Below are positions 58,679-64,000 of a stretch of 64,000 nucleotides of DNA, piece by piece (position 1 is the first letter of the stretch; each line of letters opens with the position of its first letter). The stretch is from Alloyangia pacifica (lineage in GTDB: Bacteria > Pseudomonadota > Alphaproteobacteria > Rhodobacterales > Rhodobacteraceae). The notes under the pieces were generated by a model. It was not told the origin of the DNA and did not search any database. It worked only from the letters and a program-made list of their open reading frames with translations. A program made the position numbers and the translations under genes. The DNA lies in NCBI RefSeq assembly GCF_003111685.1, contig NZ_CP022191.1, positions 248,001 to 312,000 on the forward strand, in the 5' to 3' direction.

Positions 58679-60526
58679 TCAATTGAGGTTCCCCGTCTCC
58701 GGCAGGCTGTCGAGCGTCTGCTGCGCCTTGTCGATCCGCGCTCGCGCGGTTTCCTCGCGCAACGGCAGCAGCGCCGGCGCCGGCTCGGTCAACCCGCGCG
58801 CGATCTCGGCCCAGCCCGGCAGTTCGGTCAGGCTCGGAAAGGTCTCCGCAAGCTCGGCTGCCCGGGCATTGTCGCCACTGCGGTGCGCGGCCAGCAGGTA
58901 GCGGATCGCGTCCGGCAGCGGCAGCGCACTGCCCTCGCGCGCATGCAGCGTCCCGTAGGCCGTGGCCGCCGGAGCCCAGTCCCCCCGCTCAAAACGCGCC
59001 AGCGCCCGCAGGCGCAGGATCTGCGTGGTTTCACCCCGCTCGTCCGTGTCGGCCAGCAGCTCGGCACTCTGTCCCGTCTCATCGAAGTAGCGGGCCGAAA
59101 CCAGATCGAAACGGTGTTTCAGATCCGGATCAGACAACGTGATCGGCTGCAGGAGCAGCGTGCCCAGAGCCTCGAACTGGCCGCCCGCCAGCAAAGTCTC
59201 GGCTTCCTTCACTTTGAGGCGCGCCAATTGCCCATCTTCCGCGGTGGTGATGCCCAAGTCCTGTGCCGCCGTGAGGTAGTCGTGTGTGGTGGCATATTCT
59301 TCGGCGGCAACCTTGGTTGCTCCGGCTTTTCGGAAGGTGTCGGCAAACATCTCCGAAGCCAGCGCGAAACCCTGCGTGAAGCGGAAGTAGCGCGAAATGC
59401 GCGTGTGATCCGCCATGAAGTCGCCGAGGGAGATCTCTCCCTCCGAGCCCTTGCGATAGAGGTCTTCTATCAGCGCCCGCGCCTTCTGATGCGCGGCGGC
59501 CGCCTGCGGCGTGCCGGCGCGGCGCGACACCAGAAGCCCGTAGGTCTCGATCGCCTCGACCTTGCGCCCGGCGATGACCTGCAGCGACGCCAGCTCGTCG
59601 AGCACCTCTCCCGAGGAGTCGTCGCCCCGCCACATCTCGGACTCCAGTTCGAGCAACTGGATCGCCTCGCCGGTCGAGAGCGCATCTCGCCTTAGACCCA
59701 GCGAGACCAGCGCCCGCCGCGCGCGGTGCGCCCACACATCCCGACCCGAGATCACATGCGCGTAGCTGTCGAAGGCGGCCAGCGGCTTGTCGACCGTCTC
59801 GGCCACGGACCCAAGCAGGTAGTAATAGGCGGCTCCGCCCTTCAGCTCGGGGTAGTCATCAAAGGATGCCGCCAGATCGCGCGCGAGGCGCCATTGCCCG
59901 GTCTGGATGGCGCATTCGAGCAGCCCCGGCAGCACCCGCGCCCGCACCGGCGAGGGGAAACGCGCAAGGCGCGCAACGGCGCGCGCCAGCAGCGGCCCAG
60001 CTTCTGTGCAGCTTCCGTCGCGGATGTGCGAAAGGGCAAGGAAAAGCGGCTGATCGGGCCAGCCGTCGTGCCCCGGACCGAGCAGCGCTGCCGCGCGGTC
60101 GGTCAACGGGCGGCGGCGCTCATCGATCAGGCCGAGCGCCAGTTCGAACGCACGCGCCCGCAACTCGTGCGCCAGCGGCACCCCCTCGCCGCGCACGGCA
60201 CTCAGCACCGAAAGACCTTCGGGGGCCATCGCATGAGCGAAGAAGAACTCGGCGAGATCGGTCAGGGCGCGGGCAAGGTCGGGCTGACGGTCCTCCGCCG
60301 CGATCACCGCATCCATGAGATGCGCGCGCTCCTCGAGAAAGGGCTGACCGGCGCGGGCACCAAGATAGAGCGCGGGCGGGTCGATCACCCGCGGCTCGGC
60401 CAAGACTGCCGGGGTGACCTGGGCGATCTGCGCGGGGCTGGCGCGCTCGGCGAGCGCCGGGCAGCCGCAGAGGACCAGCGCCACCACCGCCGCCTGCCGC
60501 CCCACCCATGCGCAAGAATAGACCAC
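58679..60526 (-). CDS. Exported alpha-helical repeat (TPR-like) protein of the flagellar cluster, MotC-like role possible
   Basis: 615 aa. It has a signal peptide (residues about 1-26, ending ALA). The rest is all helical, Ala/Leu/Arg-rich, with pairs of helices of TPR/Sel1 size throughout, e.g. ALTDLAEFFFAHAMAPEGLSVLSAV and LLECAIQTGQWRLARDLAASFDDYPEL. No enzymatic motif is seen. It is on the same strand as flgE-flgK-flgL, upstream of them, and divergent from flgF. Rhizobial MotC is a periplasmic motility protein that needs MotE, and a motE gene lies in this cluster. A MotC-like role is therefore possible but is inference, and this protein is clearly longer. Confidence 0.65.
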   Translation of the reverse strand: MVYSCAWVGRQAAVVALVLCGCPALAERASPAQIAQVTPAVLAEPRVIDPPALYLGARAGQPFLEERAHLMDAVIAAEDRQPDLARALTDLAEFFFAHAMAPEGLSVLSAVRGEGVPLAHELRARAFELALGLIDERRRPLTDRAAALLGPGHDGWPDQPLFLALSHIRDGSCTEAGPLLARAVARLARFPSPVRARVLPGLLECAIQTGQWRLARDLAASFDDYPELKGGAAYYYLLGSVAETVDKPLAAFDSYAHVISGRDVWAHRARRALVSLGLRRDALSTGEAIQLLELESEMWRGDDSSGEVLDELASLQVIAGRKVEAIETYGLLVSRRAGTPQAAAAHQKARALIEDLYRKGSEGEISLGDFMADHTRISRYFRFTQGFALASEMFADTFRKAGATKVAAEEYATTHDYLTAAQDLGITTAEDGQLARLKVKEAETLLAGGQFEALGTLLLQPITLSDPDLKHRFDLVSARYFDETGQSAELLADTDERGETTQILRLRALARFERGDWAPAATAYGTLHAREGSALPLPDAIRYLLAAHRSGDNARAAELAETFPSLTELPGWAEIARGLTEPAPALLPLREETARARIDKAQQTLDSLPETGNLN

Positions 60527-60628
60527 CGATCACGCCCGCCTTATCATCATAATGCTTGCGTTATCTTAGCAAAACCCGCATCATCAGCAAGAAAAGAATG
60601 ATCGAGCAAATATTGACGGGCAATTTGC

Positions 60629-61375
60629 ATGGATAATTCGATTTACGTCGCACTCTCCCGGCTCACCGCTCTCGAGCGGCAGATGGACGTGACCTCGAAC
60701 AACATCGCCAATGCCAATTCGACCGGCTTCAAGGCCGAGCGGGTGTTGTTCGAGACCTATCTCCAGCAGGACGACGCGGCGCTGGCCGGCGACGGCACCA
60801 ACTATGTGCTCGACCGCGGCTCCTACGTCGACAACAGCTCGGGCGCGATCATGCCCACCGGCAATGCGCTCGACCTCGCGCTGAGCGGAGAGGGCTGGTT
60901 CGCCTACCAGACCGCGCAGGGACAGACCGCCTTCGGCCGTGACGGAGCCTTCGTGCTCGATGCCGAGGGCCGGGTGATCACCGCCAGCGGCGCGCAGGTG
61001 CTGGATGCGGGCGGCGCACCGATGGTGCTGCCGCCGGCGCAGGCCTCGACGGTCAGCATCTCCAATGACGGGGTGATCTCGGATGCCGAAGGTGCCGTTC
61101 TGGGACAGATCGGAGTTTTCACCCTGCCCGACCGGCAGAGCCTCGGGCGCTCGGGCGGCGGCATGTTCGTGCCGCAGGACGGCAATGGCGGGCTGCTGCC
61201 AGACGAGAGCGGAACCCAGATCATCCAGGGCGCCGTCGAGATGAGCAACGTTCAGGCGGTGACCGAGGTCACCCGGCTGATCGAGATCCAGCAAGCCTAT
61301 CAGCAGTCGCTGAACCTGGTGCAATCGGATGACGAGCTGAAAAAGGACATGCTGAGCCGGATCCGGAACAGCTGA
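60629..61375 (+). CDS. flgF: Flagellar proximal rod protein FlgF
   Basis: 248 aa. It opens MDNSIYVALSRLTALERQMDVTSNNIANANSTGFKAER and has GNALDLALSGEGWFAYQT in the middle. The C-terminus is GAVEMSNVQAVTEVTRLIEIQQAYQQSLNLVQSDDELKKDMLSRI, as in FlgF. It forms part of the rod. It is the first gene of flgF-flgG-flgA-flgH and is divergent from the TPR-like gene over 102 bp. Confidence 0.93.
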   Translation: MDNSIYVALSRLTALERQMDVTSNNIANANSTGFKAERVLFETYLQQDDAALAGDGTNYVLDRGSYVDNSSGAIMPTGNALDLALSGEGWFAYQTAQGQTAFGRDGAFVLDAEGRVITASGAQVLDAGGAPMVLPPAQASTVSISNDGVISDAEGAVLGQIGVFTLPDRQSLGRSGGGMFVPQDGNGGLLPDESGTQIIQGAVEMSNVQAVTEVTRLIEIQQAYQQSLNLVQSDDELKKDMLSRIRNS

Positions 61376-61388
61376 GGAAGGGACGACC

Positions 61389-62174
61389 ATGAAGGCACTC
61401 GGAATCGCCGCAACCGGCATGATGGCACAGCAGACCAACGTCGATGTCATCTCCAACAACATCGCCAACGCCAATACCACGGGCTTCAAGGCCTCGCGGG
61501 CGAGCTTCACCGACCTCATCTACGAGAACATCACCCGCGAGGGCGCGGTGACCGCCGAGGAGGGCAATACCCGCCCCACCGGCCTCGACATCGGCCTGGG
61601 TGTGCGCACCGCGGGCACCGTACGGCTCAACACCCAAGGCGGCCTGGCGCAGACCGAGAACCAGCTCGACATGGCGATCGACGGGCGCGGCTATTTCACC
61701 GTGAACATGCCCGACGGCAGCCAGGCCTACACCCGCGACGGCTCGTTCCGCCTGTCGGCCGAGGGGCAGATCGTCAACGAACAGGGCTACGAGATCGACC
61801 CGGGGATCGTGCTGCCCGACGACACGGTCTCGATCTCGATCAGCGAAACCGGCATCGTCAGCGCCTACACCGGCAATGACACAACCCCTGTCGAGGTGGG
61901 CCAACTCACCCTGACCACCTTCGTCAATGATGCCGGCATGCGCCCGCTGGGCAACAACATGCTGCAGGCGACAGTGGCCTCCGGCGATCCGATCCCCGCA
62001 GTACCCGGCGACGAGGGCGTCGGTATCCTGCGCCAGGGGTACCTCGAAAGCTCGAACGTCGACATCATCCGGCAGATCACCGACCTCATCCAGGCGCAGC
62101 GCGCCTACGAGATGAACTCCAAGGCCATCGAGACCGCCGATCAGATGATGTCCGCCGCGAACCAGATCCGCTGA
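61389..62174 (+). CDS. flgG: Flagellar distal rod protein FlgG
   Basis: 261 aa, the canonical length. It begins MKALGIAATGMMAQQTNVDVISNNIANANTTGFKASRASFTDLIYE and ends GYLESSNVDIIRQITDLIQAQRAYEMNSKAIETADQMMSAANQIR. It forms the distal rod inside the P and L rings. It is 13 bp downstream of flgF with GAGGAAGGGA upstream and 4 bp before flgA. Confidence 0.97.
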   Translation: MKALGIAATGMMAQQTNVDVISNNIANANTTGFKASRASFTDLIYENITREGAVTAEEGNTRPTGLDIGLGVRTAGTVRLNTQGGLAQTENQLDMAIDGRGYFTVNMPDGSQAYTRDGSFRLSAEGQIVNEQGYEIDPGIVLPDDTVSISISETGIVSAYTGNDTTPVEVGQLTLTTFVNDAGMRPLGNNMLQATVASGDPIPAVPGDEGVGILRQGYLESSNVDIIRQITDLIQAQRAYEMNSKAIETADQMMSAANQIR

Positions 62175-62178
62175 GCCC

Positions 62179-62829
62179 ATGCGCTGCCTCGCTGCCCTCC
62201 TCGCCGCGCTGATGCTGGCGCCGCTTTCTGCACACGCCGAAACGCCCGACGTGCTCATCGAAGAGCAGGCCCGGATGAGCTGGGCAGAGTCGCTTCCGGC
62301 CGAGGCGAACCTGCGCGTGCGGTTCAAGGGCGCGATGATCGACGAGGCCGAGACAATTTCGGCCTTCTGGATGGATCGTGACAGCGGCCAGTTCCTTGCC
62401 AACGCGGTGACCGAAGACGGGGTGACGCACCGCCTGCAGGGCTTCATCATCGCCACGCGCAGCCTGCCCGTGCCCACCCGCCGGCTGATGCCCGGCGACC
62501 TGATCGGCGCGCAGGACATCAAGAGCGTCGAAATGCCGCTGAGCCGGGTCGGCGCCTTCACCGTGGTCGACGAGGAAAAGCTTGCCGGCATGCAGGTGCG
62601 CCGGATGCTGGCGCAGGGACGGCCGGTGATGACCCAATCCGTGATGCAGCCGCTGGTCGTCGGCCGCGGCGACAAGGTGAACATTCTCTACGACGATGGC
62701 CGGCTGGTGGTGACCGCCCCGGGCCGCGCGCTCACCGATGCCCACCGCGGGCAGGAAATCCGCATCGTCAATCTCGTCAGCAATACCCCCTCGTCGCCAT
62801 CGCGCGCGAGGCGGGCCTCGTGGAGGTGA
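62179..62829 (+). pseudogene. flgA: P-ring chaperone FlgA with a C-terminal frame disruption
   Basis: 216 aa as read, with a signal peptide at residues 1-20 (ending AHA) and the SAF-type domain (RRLMPGDLIGAQDIKSVEMP, then MLAQGRPVMTQSVMQP). After IVNLVSNT the frame leaves the family pattern and ends SSPSRARRASWR. In the -1 frame from the five-C run at 62786-62790 the sequence continues LVAIAREAGLVEVIR and stops at 62835-62837, giving a normal FlgA end and an ATGA overlap with flgH. One missing C, a real mutation or -1 slippage would all explain this. FlgA assists FlgI ring assembly. Confidence 0.85.
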
Positions 62830-62833
62830 TCCG

Positions 62834-63598
62834 ATGACCCCGCTCCGCCATGGCCTGATGGCCGCCTCTGCCCTTGCCCTGCTGGCGGGTTGCAGCACCC
62901 CGGCCTTCGACCGCGAGCCCGAGGTGAGCCGCGTCGGGATCGACCCCGAGACGCTGGCCGAAGCGCGCAGCGTGAACATTCCGATGCCGCCGCCCAAGCC
63001 CGACCGCATACCCTACCGCGCAGAAGGTGCGTCGCTCTGGGAACGAGGGTCGTCGGGCTTCTTCGGGGATCAGCGGGCAACGCAGATCGGTGACATCCTG
63101 ACCATCCTCGTCGAAATCGAGGACGAAGCGTCGCTCAGCAATGAATCGGACCGCAGCCGCACCGGCGGCTCGACCTTGGGTTTCCCCAGTTTCTTCGGCT
63201 ATGGCAGCCAGATCGACAAGATCCTGCCCGGCGTCGGCCCCGAGGATCTGCCATCGGGAGACAACATCGTCGATATCACCTCAACCACCGGCGCCTCCGG
63301 CTCCGGCAGCATCGACCGCGAAGAGAGCATAAGCCTCCGCATGGCGGCGCTCGTCGTGCAGGAGCTGCCCAACGGCAATTTCGTCGTCGCTGGCCGGCAG
63401 GAGGTCAAGGTCAACGAGGAACTGCGCGAGCTGCGCGTCACCGGCATCATCCGGCCGCAGGACATCGATCGTACGAATGCCATTCCCTACGACAAGATCG
63501 CCGAGGCGCGCATCTCCTACGGTGGCCGCGGCTCGGTCAGCCGGCAGCAGACGCGCGGTTACGGCGAGGACGTGATGGACGTTATTTTGCCTTATTGA
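62834..63598 (+). CDS. flgH: Flagellar L-ring lipoprotein FlgH
   Basis: 254 aa from ATG 62834, preceded by GGAGGTGAT, an almost full anti-Shine-Dalgarno match. A lipoprotein signal ends at LLAGC (Cys20). FlgH core motifs are SLWERGSSGFFGDQRATQIGDILTILVEIEDEASLSN and NGNFVVAGRQEVKVNEELRELRVTGIIRPQDI, with the C-terminal ISYGGRGSVSRQQTRGYGEDVMD. It forms the outer-membrane L-ring. Confidence 0.96.
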   Translation: MTPLRHGLMAASALALLAGCSTPAFDREPEVSRVGIDPETLAEARSVNIPMPPPKPDRIPYRAEGASLWERGSSGFFGDQRATQIGDILTILVEIEDEASLSNESDRSRTGGSTLGFPSFFGYGSQIDKILPGVGPEDLPSGDNIVDITSTTGASGSGSIDREESISLRMAALVVQELPNGNFVVAGRQEVKVNEELRELRVTGIIRPQDIDRTNAIPYDKIAEARISYGGRGSVSRQQTRGYGEDVMDVILPY

Positions 63599-63682
63599 AC
63601 TAAATCGCGCCCTTATTTGAAGAAACTATCGCCCGAATCTTACGTCACTACGGACCCTGACAGAGAAACTGCGGGATTCGTT

Positions 63683-64000
63683 ATGAAGAAATCATACATC
63701 GCCCTGGCCGCCCTGCCGCTCGTCTTCGGAGCGCTTGGCTACGCTGCCGGCCACATGATGGCGCCCGCTGCGACCGCGCCGGTCAAAACCAAAGCGGAAG
63801 CCGTCGAGCCTGCGGCAGCCAAACAGATCCTCGACGATCTGGCGACCAAAGGGCCGAAGCACGTCCCCACGCCCGAGGATGACACCGAGATTGCGCAGCC
63901 GTTGCCGCACGAGCATGCCCGCAACGGTGGTCACCCCGAGACCGAGATCTCCCACGAGCCCGCTGACACCGCGGGCATCCTGACCAAAGATCGGATGGAC
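63683..64000 (+). CDS. Membrane-anchored or exported protein of the flagellar cluster, partial at window end
   Basis: 106 codons are visible and the frame is still open at the window edge. It starts MKKSYIALAALPLVFGALGYAAGHMMAP, an uncleaved anchor or signal. A charged, low-complexity stretch follows (KTKAEAVEPAAAKQILDDL, then Glu/His/Pro-rich HEHARNGGHPETE). I do not recognise it; it may be a FliL-like or stator-associated protein, but the visible part has no diagnostic motif. It is on the same strand as flgH with an 84-bp gap, so it probably belongs to the same or the next flagellar transcript. Confidence 0.7.
   Translation, partial: MKKSYIALAALPLVFGALGYAAGHMMAPAATAPVKTKAEAVEPAAAKQILDDLATKGPKHVPTPEDDTEIAQPLPHEHARNGGHPETEISHEPADTAGILTKDRMD

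Noticed and set aside
58439..60526. The exported helical protein as a lipoprotein (LCGC)
   Set aside because: Position -2 is Cys rather than a small or branched residue, and a normal signal-peptidase I site (ALA) follows.
1..64000. Insertion sequences, prophage, integrase/att sites, CRISPR arrays, tRNA or rRNA
   Set aside because: No transposase, integrase, phage structural gene, direct-repeat array or cloverleaf was recognised on either strand.

Overview
This 64 kb window is GC-rich, densely packed chromosomal DNA that looks alphaproteobacterial, most likely from a marine or salt-tolerant Rhodobacteraceae/Roseobacteraceae species. The main evidence is a flagellar block with alphaproteobacterial hallmarks: FlaF, FlbT, MotE, a DUF1217 protein, a short flagellin and an FtcR/Rem-like regulator. 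Several TTT-, NCS2- and NitT-type uptake systems and catabolic operons with local regulators support this. No rRNA, tRNA, insertion sequence, prophage or CRISPR was seen.

Left part (1-20.5 kb) is a mosaic of small catabolic units, most with their own regulator. (i) 20-5347(+): tripartite tricarboxylate transporter TctCBA, a cupin, an SDR and a zinc alcohol dehydrogenase. (ii) 5458-7883(-): M20 amidohydrolase and an unassigned carrier, divergent from a MarR regulator across a perfect 20-bp palindrome. (iii) An HxlR regulator divergent from a Tat-exported amidohydrolase. (iv) A GntR/UTRA regulator preceded by a perfect 20-bp palindrome, then a LigI-like hydrolase and a carboxylate-type permease. 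(v) A three-domain FMN/FeS/FAD N-demethylase-like enzyme divergent from a TetR regulator. (vi) A secreted tannase/feruloyl-esterase-like hydrolase. (vii) An HxlR-SCP2 regulator divergent from an acyl-CoA dehydrogenase-like enzyme.

Middle part (20.6-41.7 kb): a methyltransferase, an HlyD/ABC exporter, an LLM flavin oxidoreductase, an NCS2 uracil/xanthine-type permease with a strong terminator, and a class I fructose-bisphosphatase. Next is a nine-gene minus-strand operon (36429 to 28696): creatininase-family hydrolase, NitT/TauT-type ABC ATPase and permease, cytosine-deaminase-like hydrolase, FAD-linked oxidase, THI5-like binding protein, flavodoxin-fold oxidoreductase, RutR-like TetR regulator and a RidA-family protein. 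A RutR-type operator core (ACCA-N2-TGGT) lies upstream of its first gene. I read this as an undescribed import and degradation pathway for a pyrimidine-like N-heterocycle; it is the best candidate for a new system here. An AraC regulator, a siderophore TonB receptor and an exporter-fold ABC half-transporter follow.

Right part (41.8-64 kb) is a flagellar supercluster in alternating operons: motE-DUF6468-fliM-fliL(-), fliF-fliH-fliN-fliP-fliG(+), DUF1217-flbT-flaF-flagellin-flgN-flgJ-flgI(-), ftcR-like(+), flgL-flgK-flgE-TPR protein(-), and flgF-flgG-flgA-flgH-orf(+), running off the window. Points of note: FliM lacks the N-terminal CheY-binding peptide, the FtcR-like regulator lacks the phosphoacceptor Asp, and flgA carries a -1 frame disruption in a C-run that replaces its conserved C-terminus. 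flhA, flhB, fliQ, fliR, fliI, flgB, flgC, fliE and motA/motB are not in the window.
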